Below are positions 8,189-15,418 of a DNA stretch of 33,701 bases, one piece after another. The stretch's first letter is position 1. Every line of letters begins with the position of its first letter. The stretch comes from Betaproteobacteria bacterium (GTDB lineage Bacteria > Pseudomonadota > Gammaproteobacteria > Burkholderiales > Burkholderiaceae_E): the NCBI GenBank assembly GCA_018970865.1, contig JAGWVN010000033.1, positions 1 through 33,701 on the forward strand, in the 5' to 3' direction. The notes under the pieces were generated by a model. That model did not search any database, was not told the DNA's origin, and saw only the letters and a program-made list of their open reading frames with translations. The translations under genes and the position numbers were made by a program.

Positions 8189-9037
8189 GGCGCCCAGGCA
8201 AAGCGCGGCGCTGGCCTCGAACAGTGGATTGCCCGGCGTGGCCAGGCCCTCGATCACCGACAGGTGATGACAGCCCGGCATGGGCACATCGGCGCGCAGG
8301 TTGGCCCGCCAGCGCGCGCCGAGCAGCGCGTTCTGACGCTTGAACTCGCTGCTCTCCAGGCCGCCCACCGCGGTGATCAGCGGCGCGCGCGAGGCCGGCG
8401 GCATCCAGGCCGGCGAGAGCCGGGCCACGCTGCGCGCGTCGAGATTCAGGTCGACATTCAGGAAGCTCGCCAGTCGGATCGGCTCCAGGTCGTAGAGCCC
8501 GCTGACCGCCACGCCGCCCTTGACCAGGTCGGCGGGCAGATCCGGATCCCAGGCTGGCCACAGCGCGGCCAGGCTCATGGCGCAGAGGTGGCCGCCGGCG
8601 GAATGACCGCTCACGACGATGCGCGCCGGGTCGATGCCGTGGCTGCCGGCATTCCGGTAGAGCCATTCCAGCGCCCGCAGCACCTGGCGGGTGATGGTCT
8701 CGAGGCTCACCGCCGGGGCCAGCGCGTAGTTGAGCACCGCCACGCTGATGCCCCGCGCAAGGAAGGCGGGCGCCACCCAGGAGAAGTCGTCCTTGTCGAG
8801 GCTGCGCCAGTAGCCGCCGTGGATGAACACCATCAGCGGGCTGTGGCCGCCGGCCGCGGGGAAAAGATCGAGGGTCTCCTTCTCGTGGCTGCCGTAGCGC
8901 AGTCCGGGGAGGTGCGTATGCCCGGCGCGGGCCTGCGCGGCCTGGGCCGACCACCGCACCAGGTAGTCGGCGAAGTCGGGGATCATCGCGCGGTTGTTGT
9001 ACTCGCGGTTGCAGAAGTCTTCGGTCAAGTCCGGCAT
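8186..9037 (-). CDS. Alpha/beta hydrolase, arylformamidase-like
   Basis: A 283-residue alpha/beta-hydrolase of the esterase/arylformamidase group, which cleaves carboxylic esters or N-formyl amides. The oxyanion-hole motif is HGGYW (73-77), as in kynurenine formamidase-type enzymes. The nucleophile elbow is GHSAGGH with Ser146. The acidic residue is probably within GGLES (225-229). The catalytic His is H257 or H258 in GCHHLSV. The frame is open upstream, but the start chosen is the ATG at 9037-9035 (MPDLTEDFCNREYNNR); the family's N-terminal NREYNNR segment begins here. No tryptophan-pathway partner (kynA or kynU) is in the window, so a role in kynurenine breakdown is only possible. It is convergent with the flavoenzyme gene. 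Confidence 0.85.
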   Translation of the reverse strand: MPDLTEDFCNREYNNRAMIPDFADYLVRWSAQAAQARAGHTHLPGLRYGSHEKETLDLFPAAGGHSPLMVFIHGGYWRSLDKDDFSWVAPAFLARGISVAVLNYALAPAVSLETITRQVLRALEWLYRNAGSHGIDPARIVVSGHSAGGHLCAMSLAALWPAWDPDLPADLVKGGVAVSGLYDLEPIRLASFLNVDLNLDARSVARLSPAWMPPASRAPLITAVGGLESSEFKRQNALLGARWRANLRADVPMPGCHHLSVIEGLATPGNPLFEASAALCLGA

Positions 9038-9225
9038 GGCGGGGTCCTGGCGGGATGGCGCCGCGCGGGAGGGGGCGAGCGGCGGGAAGCGGGGAGGGCG
9101 AGCGGCGGGAACGGGCTTGGCCAGAGCATTCCAGCGGCGGGGCGGGGCGTCAAACCGCGGCGGGCGGGGCCCGGGGGCTGTGCCTGCGTCGCCAGCCGAG
9201 CCGCGTCGTGCGGCTCGCTGACCTG

Positions 9226-9234
9226 TGCTATTCT
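9226..9234 (+). promoter_or_regulatory. Extended -10 promoter of tRNA-Ala
   Basis: TGC-TATTCT is an extended -10 element (5 of 6 matches plus the TGn motif), placed 10 bp before the mature tRNA 5' end. No good -35 is seen, which the extended -10 can offset. The tRNA-Ser promoter in this window has the same form. Confidence 0.5.
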
Positions 9235-9244
9235 CACGGGCTTC

Positions 9245-9320
<76 letters not shown>

Positions 9321-9330
9321 CTTCCCAAGA

Positions 9331-9360
9331 AGCCCAACCCTCACCGGTTGGGCTTTTTTT
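9331..9360 (+). terminator. Intrinsic terminator of tRNA-Ala
   Basis: AGCCCAACC (9331-9339) pairs perfectly with GGTTGGGCT (9346-9354) around the 6-nt loop CTCACC, and is followed by a run of T to 9360. It begins 10 bp after the CCA end. Confidence 0.93.
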
Positions 9361-9429
9361 CGTCCGTCACTGCCAAGGGCGCGTCCCATGCCCGCGGTGG
9401 CTTGCCGTCGGGCAGTGGGCATCCGCGGT

Positions 9430-9918
9430 TCAAGCCGCCGCGGCTTGCTGCACCATCGCCACCCGCTGTTCCAGCGCAGCAGCCCAGCCCTGCTCGAACC
9501 CCATGGCCGCGTGGGCGTCGCGGCCCGCGGCGTCCACATGGTGCACCTGAGCCTGATAGCGCGTGCCGCCGTCGGGGAGAGGATCAAAGCGCAGCTCGCA
9601 GACGAAGCCGAAGCCGGGATGGCTGATGGCCTGCGGCGTGTAGCCCGGCCCGAGCAGGTTGGTCCACACCAGCCGATGGGGCGCTTCCACCGCGAGATAG
9701 CACCCGACACCCTCGGGCTGCGTCTCGCCTTCCGGGGATTGCATGGTGGTGCAGAAGGCGCCGCCCGGTCTGGGGTCGAGGGTGCAGGCCACCACCCGCC
9801 AGGGGCGCGGACAGAACCAGGGCATGAGCTGCTCCGGCACCGTCCAGCCCGCGAAGCAGTGCGCGGGGCTGATCGGCACATCGCGGACCAGCCGCAGGGT
9901 GAGGTCGGAATCGGTCAT
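9430..9918 (-). CDS. SRPBCC (AHSA1-like) family protein
   Basis: A 162-residue START/Bet v1-fold protein of the SRPBCC superfamily, AHSA1-like branch. Family cues are the N-terminal LVRDVPISPAHCFAGWTVPEQLMPWF (helix-grip pattern with W at the end), the PGGAF turn, and the C-terminal MGFEQGWAAALEQ helix that closes the hydrophobic pocket. Such proteins bind small hydrophobic ligands; no catalytic residue can be named. It lies 32 bp downstream of the CoA-transferase gene on the same strand and is probably cotranscribed with it, so its ligand may be an intermediate of the same pathway. The start ATG at 9918-9916 is the first good one after the upstream gene. A specific function is not assignable. 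Confidence 0.8.
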   Translation of the reverse strand: MTDSDLTLRLVRDVPISPAHCFAGWTVPEQLMPWFCPRPWRVVACTLDPRPGGAFCTTMQSPEGETQPEGVGCYLAVEAPHRLVWTNLLGPGYTPQAISHPGFGFVCELRFDPLPDGGTRYQAQVHHVDAAGRDAHAAMGFEQGWAAALEQRVAMVQQAAAA

Positions 9919-9950
9919 GGTGAAGATCGAGGGGGCGGGTGATCGGCCGC

Positions 9951-11135
9951 TCAGGCCCTGGTGCCTTCAGCCATCCGCAACGCGCCGAACTCCTCGCGCA
10001 GCGACGGGCCGTGCGCATCGAGGGCCGGCGCCTCAGGATAGTCGTCACCCTCCCATTCAACAACCCAGGGCGAGGCCGGCACCGCCACCGGCCGTCCCTG
10101 GACCCTCATCTGCCGCGTGCGCAGTTGCGGGTGCGTGATCAGGTCATGCACCGAATTCACGCTGCCGAAGGCGGTCTGCGCGGCCACCAGGCGATCGAGC
10201 ACCGCGCCGCTCGGCAGGCCCCCGAACACCTCGGCGACCAGGCCGTCGACGAACGCGCGGTGGGCCACCCGCGCGGCATTGCCGGCGCAGCGCGGATCGT
10301 CGAGCAGGTCAGGGCGCAGCAGCACCGTGCGGCAGAAGTCGGCCCACTCGCGTTCGTTCTGGATCGAGATCACGATGTCGCGGCCGTCGGCGCAGGTGAA
10401 GGCGCCATAGGGCGCGATCGAGGGGTGCTTCAGACCCACCCGCGCCGGCGCCTTGCCGCCATAGCGGGTCTGCAGGTAGGGCACGCTCATCAGCTCTGCC
10501 GCTGAGCCGAAGAGCGACACCGTCACGCCGGACCCGCGGCCGGTGTGCTGCCGCTGCGCCAGCGCCTGCTGGATGCCCACCAGCGCATTCAGGCCGGCGT
10601 TGATGTCGCACAGCGAGACGCCGATGCGGCCCCATTCCCCTGGCGCGCCGCTCACCGACACCAGCCCGCTCTCGGCCTGCACCAGCAGGTCGTAGGCCTT
10701 CAGCCCCTGCAGGCGACCGTCATCGCCATAGCCGCTGATGTCGCAGGTGATCAGCCGGGGATGACGCTCGCGCAGCGCGGCGGAGCCGATGCCCATGCGC
10801 TCGGTGGCGCCGGGCGCGAGGTTCTGGATGAAGACGTCCGCCTTCGCGAGCATGCGGGTGAGCAGTCCGAGGTCCTCGGCGCGCTTGAGATCGAGCGCGA
10901 TCGATTCCTTGCCCCGGTTGATCCACACCCAGTACGACGACTCGCCGTGCACGCTGCGGTCGTAGCCGCGGGCGAAGTCGCCTTCCGGCCGCTCGATCTT
11001 GATCACCCGCGCGCCGGCATCGGCCAGGCGGCTGCTGCAGTAGGGCGCGGCCACGGCCTGCTCGAGCGCCACCACCAGCAGACCCTCGAAGGGTCGCCGC
11101 GGCGCGGTTTGGGCAGGGATGTCGCGAGGGGCCAT
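9951..11135 (-). CDS. Class III (CaiB/BaiF family) CoA-transferase
   Basis: A 394-residue family III acyl-CoA transferase, which moves CoA between carboxylic acids through an enzyme-bound aspartyl anhydride. Signatures are the N-terminal LADAGARVIKIERPEGDFAR (about 38-56), NRGKESIALDLK (73-84), LITCDISGYG (128-137), AYDLLVQAESGL (147-158) and LCDINAGLNAL. Asp177 in the last is the expected catalytic Asp (Asp169 in formyl-CoA transferase numbering, from memory). The frame is open upstream; the ATG at 11135-11133 is chosen because the conserved part begins soon after. It is divergent from the SDR gene across 237 bp that hold a LysR-type palindrome, so regulation by the nearby LysR protein is likely. 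The substrate is unknown; it resembles racemase-like members of the family only loosely. Confidence 0.9.
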   Translation of the reverse strand: MAPRDIPAQTAPRRPFEGLLVVALEQAVAAPYCSSRLADAGARVIKIERPEGDFARGYDRSVHGESSYWVWINRGKESIALDLKRAEDLGLLTRMLAKADVFIQNLAPGATERMGIGSAALRERHPRLITCDISGYGDDGRLQGLKAYDLLVQAESGLVSVSGAPGEWGRIGVSLCDINAGLNALVGIQQALAQRQHTGRGSGVTVSLFGSAAELMSVPYLQTRYGGKAPARVGLKHPSIAPYGAFTCADGRDIVISIQNEREWADFCRTVLLRPDLLDDPRCAGNAARVAHRAFVDGLVAEVFGGLPSGAVLDRLVAAQTAFGSVNSVHDLITHPQLRTRQMRVQGRPVAVPASPWVVEWEGDDYPEAPALDAHGPSLREEFGALRMAEGTRA

Positions 11136-11170
11136 GAGAACTCCAGGAATGCGGATGGGATGGCGATTGT

Positions 11171-11283
11171 GGGAATCGCCTGCGCCTGGAGGGAATTGCC
11201 AATCCTTCAATCCTGCATTGCCACGCCGGCAAGGCCGACCGTTGCCCGCGCCGCAACACAGCATGAACGAGTTTGGAATTGCC
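11171..11283. repeat. Three direct repeats GGAAT(T/C)GCC in the divergent promoter region
   Basis: GGGAATCGCC (11171-11180) and GGGAATTGCC (11191-11200) are exactly 20 bp apart, about two helical turns, and GGAATTGCC recurs at 11275-11283. Same-face spacing of the first two suggests binding of a dimeric or tandem regulator, distinct from the LysR-type palindrome between them and the third copy. Confidence 0.4.
11241..11257. promoter_or_regulatory. LysR-type operator GTTGC-N7-GCAAC
   Basis: A perfect 5-bp interrupted palindrome containing the T-N11-A core expected of LysR-family recognition sites. It is 106 bp from the CoA-transferase start and 116 bp from the SDR start, near the centre of the divergent gap. 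The core TTGC-N7-GCAA is found again immediately upstream of lysR (14545-14559). Confidence 0.6.
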
Positions 11284-11372
11284 TGGCGGGGCGGGCCGGC
11301 GCGACAGTCCGGCCGCATCGACGACAGCCCATCGAAGACCTCGATGACCCACTCCCGACTGCCGAGGAACCC

Positions 11373-12131
11373 ATGACCGCCCATTCCCTGCTCGCCGGCC
11401 GCACCATCATCATCACCGGGGCCGCCACCGGCATCGGTCAGGCCTTCGCCCTGGGCGCCTCAGCCCAGGGCGCGCATGTCGTCGTGGCCGACATGAACAG
11501 CGCCGCGCAGACGATGGCTCTGATCGCCCAGGCCGGCGGCCGGGCCACGGAGGTCCGGGTCGATGTCAGCGATCCGGCGTCGGTGCAGGCGATGGCCGAT
11601 GCCGCGCTGCAGGCCACCGGCCGCATCGATGGCCTGGTCAACAACGCGGCCTACTTCCGCGAGGTGACGCTCACCCCCTTCGAGGAGCTCGATCCCGCGC
11701 AGTGGGACCGGATCTTCGCCGTCAATGTCAAGGGCGTGTGGCAGTGCTGCAAGGCGGTCATGCCCGCGATGCGCCGGCAGGGCAGCGGCGCGATCGTGAA
11801 CATCGCCTCGGTGGTGGCGGTGGCCGGGCAGCCGGGCTACCTGCACTACGTGGCCACGAAGGGCGCGGTGCTGTCGATGACCAAGGGGCTTGCCAAGGAG
11901 TGCGGCCCGATGGGCGTGCGGGTGAATGTGATCGCCCCGGGCTTCGTCATCACCGACGCCACCCGCAACCGCCCGGTGGAGTGGCAGCAGAGCTTTCTCA
12001 AGGCCCGCGCCATCTCGCGCGAGCAGAAACCCGACGACCTGGTGGGCACCGCGCTCTACCTGATGTCGGACCTTGCCGCCTTCGTGTCGGGCCAGACCAT
12101 CGTGGTCGACGGCGGCCACATCATGTACTGA
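11373..12131 (+). CDS. Short-chain dehydrogenase/reductase
   Basis: A 252-residue classical SDR that oxidises or reduces an alcohol/ketone with NAD(P). The cofactor-binding TGAATGIG lies at about 15-22; the Asp of VVVAD at 40 favours NAD(H). The NNAA motif is at 90-93. The catalytic tetrad is N118, S146, Y159 and K163 (YVATK). The C-terminal FVSGQTIVVDGG is standard. The frame is open far upstream, but the ATG at 11373 follows GAGGA at 6 bp and gives the usual N-terminus. It is the first gene of SDR-GST-SnoaL; the next start is 12 bp after its stop. A step in the same catabolic route as the divergent CoA-transferase is likely, with substrate unknown. Confidence 0.93.
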   Translation: MTAHSLLAGRTIIITGAATGIGQAFALGASAQGAHVVVADMNSAAQTMALIAQAGGRATEVRVDVSDPASVQAMADAALQATGRIDGLVNNAAYFREVTLTPFEELDPAQWDRIFAVNVKGVWQCCKAVMPAMRRQGSGAIVNIASVVAVAGQPGYLHYVATKGAVLSMTKGLAKECGPMGVRVNVIAPGFVITDATRNRPVEWQQSFLKARAISREQKPDDLVGTALYLMSDLAAFVSGQTIVVDGGHIMY

Positions 12132-12143
12132 GAGGAGACCGCC

Positions 12144-13067
12144 ATGAGCGAACTGATCCTGCATCACTACGAGTTCTCGACCTTCTCGCACAAGGTGCGC
12201 ACGGCCCTGGGCGCCAAGCAGCTGGCCTGGCGCTCGGTGGACATTCCCGGCGTGCCGCCGCGCCCGCTGCTCAGTCCGCTCACCGGGGGCTACCGTCGGG
12301 TGCCGGTGCTGCAGGTGGGCGCGGACATCTACTGCGACACCAGTCTCATCCTGCCCACGCTCGATCGTCTGCATCCCGCGCCGAGCCTGCTGCCGGCCGG
12401 CAGCGAGGGCGTCGCCGAGGGCCTGGGCTTCGCGTGGGAGCGCCAGATGTGGATTCCCACGATCGGGGTGCTGGTCCACTACATCGGCGAACACATCCCG
12501 CCGGAATTCCTCAAGGACCGCAAGGAGTCCTACCTGATGGTGGACATCTCGAAGTCGGCGATGGCGCCGCAGTTCGAGTCCCATGTGCAGTTCGTGCGCG
12601 CGCAGCTCGCCTGGCTGCGGCGGGCCCTCGGGCGCCGGCCCTTCCTTTTCGGCGACGCGCCGAGCATGGCCGATCTGGCCTGCTGGCAGACGATCTATCT
12701 GCTGCGCAAGAACTGCCCGCCGGAGGTCGATGCCCTGCTGGGTCTGAGCCCGCTGATTCCGTGGTACGAGCGTCTGGTCGCGCTGGGTCAGGGAACGCCC
12801 GTGCCGATGAGCGCCGAGGAGGCCTTCGAGGCCGCGCGCGCGGCCCAGCCCCTGCCGGTGACGCATCTCGCCCCCGACGGCGATCCGGGTGGTCTGAAGG
12901 CCGGCGCCGCGGTGGTGGTCACCCCCGATGACAACGCGCGCGTGCCGGTGCTCGGCACGCTGGTGGCGGCTGGCGACAGCGAACTGGTGATCCACCGCCG
13001 CGATCCGCGGGCCGGCGACCTGCACATCCACTTCCCGCGGCTGGGCTTCGAAGTCCTGCCGGCCTGA
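12144..13067 (+). CDS. Glutathione S-transferase family protein with an extra C-terminal domain
   Basis: A 307-residue GST-like protein. The thioredoxin-fold N-terminal domain spans about 1-85, with SHKVRTALGAK as the first helix, RRVPVLQVG holding the cis-Pro and DTSLILPTLD the glutathione-binding Asp/Thr-Ser region. The helical C-terminal domain (about 90-225) includes FLFGDAPSMADLACW, the N-capping/hydrophobic-staple motif. About 75 further residues (from PVTHLAPDG) are not part of an ordinary GST of about 220. They look beta-rich, with AGAAVVVTPDD and GTLVAAGDSELVIHRR. Cytosolic, expected to conjugate, isomerise or cleave ethers with glutathione. AGGAGA precedes the ATG. It is in an operon between SDR and SnoaL-like genes. 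Confidence 0.88.
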   Translation: MSELILHHYEFSTFSHKVRTALGAKQLAWRSVDIPGVPPRPLLSPLTGGYRRVPVLQVGADIYCDTSLILPTLDRLHPAPSLLPAGSEGVAEGLGFAWERQMWIPTIGVLVHYIGEHIPPEFLKDRKESYLMVDISKSAMAPQFESHVQFVRAQLAWLRRALGRRPFLFGDAPSMADLACWQTIYLLRKNCPPEVDALLGLSPLIPWYERLVALGQGTPVPMSAEEAFEAARAAQPLPVTHLAPDGDPGGLKAGAAVVVTPDDNARVPVLGTLVAAGDSELVIHRRDPRAGDLHIHFPRLGFEVLPA

Positions 13068-13080
13068 GTCCGTCTGCCGG

Positions 13081-13099
13081 CGGCGGGCAGGGCCCGCCG
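13081..13099 (+). other. Intercistronic GC-rich hairpin between GST-like and SnoaL-like genes
   Basis: CGGCGGGC (13081-13088) pairs perfectly with GCCCGCCG (13092-13099) around loop AGG. No T-tract follows, so it is not an intrinsic terminator. It could protect the upstream mRNA end or tune expression of the 3' gene. Confidence 0.4.
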
Positions 13100-13135
13100 C
13101 TGCCTGCGTCACCCGATCCCCTCAAGGAGACCGCC

Positions 13136-13555
13136 ATGAGCGTCCAGGAATCCAACAAGCAACTCTGCCGTGACTACTTCAAGGCCTTCCTCGCCCGCGA
13201 CACCGGCTGGATGGCCCGCCACATCTCGCCCGACTTCGTCCGCCACGATCCCGGCCTGCCCTTCGCGGTCCAGGGCCCGCAGGGCGTGGCGCAGCTGCAC
13301 GACGCCCTGCTGCCCGCGTTCCCCGACATGGAGCTGCCCCTGGAAGACTTTGTCGCCGAGGGCGAGAAGGTGCTGGTCCGGCTGCGGGTGAAGGGCACCC
13401 ACACCGGGGCCTTCGGCGACATGCCGGCCACCGGGCGCGCGATCGACATCGGCGTGCTCGACCTCTTCCAGATCCGCGATGGCGTGCTGGTGGAGCACTG
13501 GGCGCTGCTGGACAACCTCGGCATGCTCAAGCAGCTCGGCGCGTTACCGGCCTGA
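13136..13555 (+). CDS. SnoaL-like / ester cyclase family protein
   Basis: A 139-residue NTF2-fold protein of the SnoaL-like polyketide-cyclase/ester-cyclase family. The pattern is typical: an N-terminal helix with LCRDYFKAFLARDTGWM, then HISPDFVRHDPGL, then the middle GPQGVAQLHDALLPAFPDMEL, followed by beta strands with VLVRLRVKGTHTGAFGDMPATGR and the terminal GVLVEHWALLDNLGMLKQLG. These small cone-shaped proteins bind or transform hydrophobic substrates; the acid/base residues are not certain here. It is the last gene of the rightward SDR-GST unit, 68 bp after the GST-like stop. Its ribosome-binding and start region repeats that of the GST gene exactly. It faces lysR tail to tail. Confidence 0.85.
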   Translation: MSVQESNKQLCRDYFKAFLARDTGWMARHISPDFVRHDPGLPFAVQGPQGVAQLHDALLPAFPDMELPLEDFVAEGEKVLVRLRVKGTHTGAFGDMPATGRAIDIGVLDLFQIRDGVLVEHWALLDNLGMLKQLGALPA

Positions 13556-13618
13556 GCGCCGGGCGCGCGGTTCTCGGTCGCGAACACCCGGCCCCTCGCA
13601 GCCTGAGCGGCCGGCGCC

Positions 13619-14524
13619 TCAGCCCGGCGCAGGCTCGTCGGCGGCGCAGGCCTGCAGGTGTGCTGCCAGGATGCCCAGCGGCGTCTGCTGCGGCGGGTGG
13701 CCGCGCACGCACAGCTGCATGCGTCGCAGGGCCCATTCATCGGACAGCGGCACCACCCGCAGCTGCATGGCCGGCGCGAAGCCGCGCGCGGCGGCCAGGG
13801 GCAGGATGCCGATGCCGAGCTCGGCCTGGACGGCGCGGCAGACCGCCTCGAAGCTGCGCACCTGCACGCGCAGCGCCATGGGGCGCATGGCCTGGGCGGC
13901 CTGCGCGGCCAGCAGGCGCGACAGCGTGCTGCTGCCTTCCAGGCCGACCAGGTCGCGCTCGAGCAGATCGGCGAAGGCCACCTGCTCGCCCTCGATGGCG
14001 TCATCGTCGCGCATCACCGCGGCAAGGTGGTCGCTGCGATACGGGCGGGTCCACAGCCCCGAGACATCGCAGCCCACCACCACCACCCCGAGATCGGCCT
14101 CACCGGCCCTAACCCGGCGCACCGCCTCCTCGCTCCAGCATTCCTCGAGCACCAGACGCACCTGCGGGTGCGCCGCCTGGAAGCGGGCGACATCGGCGGG
14201 CAGGAACTGGGTCATGGCCGAGGTGTTGCCATGGACCCTCAGCACGGTCTGGCGACCCGAGGCGTAGTTGCCCATCTCGGCGAGCATGTGGTGCACGCCG
14301 GCGATGATCTCGCGCGCCTGACTGAGCAGGTGCTCCCCCGCCGGGGTGAGCTGCAGGCCGCGGGAATGGCGCTCGAACAGGGGCGTCCTGAACTGGTGCT
14401 CGAGCAGCGCGAGGCGACGGCTGGCCGCGGGCACCGTGATGTGGCTGGCCTCGGCGGCGCGGGTGAGGTTGCCGAGTTCGGCGGCCCGCACGAACAGGGA
14501 CAGCGAGTCGAGGTCCGGGAGCAT
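13619..14524 (-). CDS. LysR-type transcriptional regulator
   Basis: A 301-residue LysR-family regulator. The N-terminal winged helix-turn-helix spans about 1-62, with LSLFVRAAELGNLTRAAEA, HITVPAASRRLALLEHQF and LFERHSRGLQLTPAG. The effector-binding domain starts near residue 90, with TVLRVHGN, a VRAGEADLGVVVV strand and ELGIGILP. It is expected to act as a DNA-binding tetramer with a small-molecule coinducer. A TTGC-N7-GCAA palindrome lies 20-36 bp upstream of its start, consistent with autoregulation, and the same core lies in the CoA-transferase/SDR divergent region. It is convergent with the SnoaL-like gene and divergent from the DUF3047 gene. The effector is unknown but probably derives from the neighbouring pathway. 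Confidence 0.95.
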   Translation of the reverse strand: MLPDLDSLSLFVRAAELGNLTRAAEASHITVPAASRRLALLEHQFRTPLFERHSRGLQLTPAGEHLLSQAREIIAGVHHMLAEMGNYASGRQTVLRVHGNTSAMTQFLPADVARFQAAHPQVRLVLEECWSEEAVRRVRAGEADLGVVVVGCDVSGLWTRPYRSDHLAAVMRDDDAIEGEQVAFADLLERDLVGLEGSSTLSRLLAAQAAQAMRPMALRVQVRSFEAVCRAVQAELGIGILPLAAARGFAPAMQLRVVPLSDEWALRRMQLCVRGHPPQQTPLGILAAHLQACAADEPAPG

Positions 14525-14543
14525 GGCGGGATTCTGGACGCGC

Positions 14544-14560
14544 CTTGCGACGCCGGCAAG
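14544..14560. promoter_or_regulatory. LysR-type operator CTTGC-N7-GCAAG upstream of lysR
   Basis: A palindrome with core TTGC-N7-GCAA (T-N11-A), flanked by further complementarity: GGACGC on one side and GCGTCC on the other with a 2-nt offset. It ends 20 bp before the lysR start codon, a position suited to autorepression. It matches the core at 11242-11256. Confidence 0.6.
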
Positions 14561-14674
14561 GCGTCCGTCACCCGGCCGAAGCGCGGGTCATCGAGTGGGG
14601 CCTGTGCGGCTGCACGGTGTCGCGGCGAGGGCTCTCGCGGTACAGTGCGCCGGTTTTCTCCCAGGGATCGTGAC

Positions 14675-15418
14675 ATGGGCAGTCCAGTCATCCGTCGATG
14701 GACGCGCGCCGGGATTCTCGGCGCGCTGATGTGCCTGGCCGGTGCGGCATCGGCGCAGACCAAGGGCTGCGCCCCGCGCCCCTTGCCCTTCGAGGGCGGC
14801 GCCACCGCCTGGGGCCATGCGCCGCTGTCCAAGCTCAAGAAGGACACCCGCTACCAGCTGCTCACGCAGGACGGCCGCCGGGTGCTGCAGGCCCATGCCG
14901 ACGGCGCGGCCTCGCTCTACGGCGCGGGCTTCCAGCCGGCGCGTTCGGCCGCCACCTGGCTTCGGTGGTCGTGGAAGACCGATGCCCTGGTGCCCGGCGC
15001 CGACAACGCCGACCGAGCCCGCGAGGATGCGCCGCTGCGGGTGGTGGTGGCCTTCGATGGGGATGCCTCCAAGCTGCCGATGGCCGAGCGCGCGCAGCGC
15101 AAGCTCGCGCAGACCATGACCGGCCGCCCGCCGCCCTATGCCGCGCTGATGTACATCTGGGGCAGCCGCGAGGCGCCCGAGACCCTGATCGATTCCACCC
15201 ACACCCGCCAGATCAAGATGCTGGTCGTGCAGTCGGGCACCGAGGGCCTGGGCAAGTGGCACGAGGTGCGCCGCAATCTGCGCGAGGACTATCGGCGGGC
15301 GTTTGGCGTGGCGCCCGGCCCGGTGGTGGCGGTGGCGGTGATGACCGACACCGACAACACCGGCGAGAAGGCCGACGGCCTGTACGCGGGGTTCGCCTTC
15401 GAGTGCGGGCCGACATGA
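14675..15418 (+). CDS. DUF3047 domain exported protein
   Basis: A 247-residue protein with an N-terminal signal peptide: basic MGSPVIRRWTR, a hydrophobic stretch to about 24, and a likely cleavage after ASA (about residue 27). The mature part matches the DUF3047 family, with WLRWSWKTD, the Ala/Asp/Arg-rich region leading to LRVVVAFDGD, AALMYIWG, and a C-terminal VAVAVMTDTDNTGEKADGLYAGFAF, which resembles a jelly-roll sugar-binding fold. No catalytic activity is known to me. The frame is open upstream; ATG 14675 is chosen for the signal peptide. Its stop overlaps the start of the phospholipase-D gene (ATGA), so the two are translationally coupled and probably act together in the envelope. Confidence 0.8.
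   Translation: MGSPVIRRWTRAGILGALMCLAGAASAQTKGCAPRPLPFEGGATAWGHAPLSKLKKDTRYQLLTQDGRRVLQAHADGAASLYGAGFQPARSAATWLRWSWKTDALVPGADNADRAREDAPLRVVVAFDGDASKLPMAERAQRKLAQTMTGRPPPYAALMYIWGSREAPETLIDSTHTRQIKMLVVQSGTEGLGKWHEVRRNLREDYRRAFGVAPGPVVAVAVMTDTDNTGEKADGLYAGFAFECGPT

Noticed and set aside
9361-9429. Attachment site at the tRNA-Ala or tRNA-Ser 3' end
   Set aside because: No integrase, no duplicated tRNA 3' end and no change in gene type next to either tRNA.
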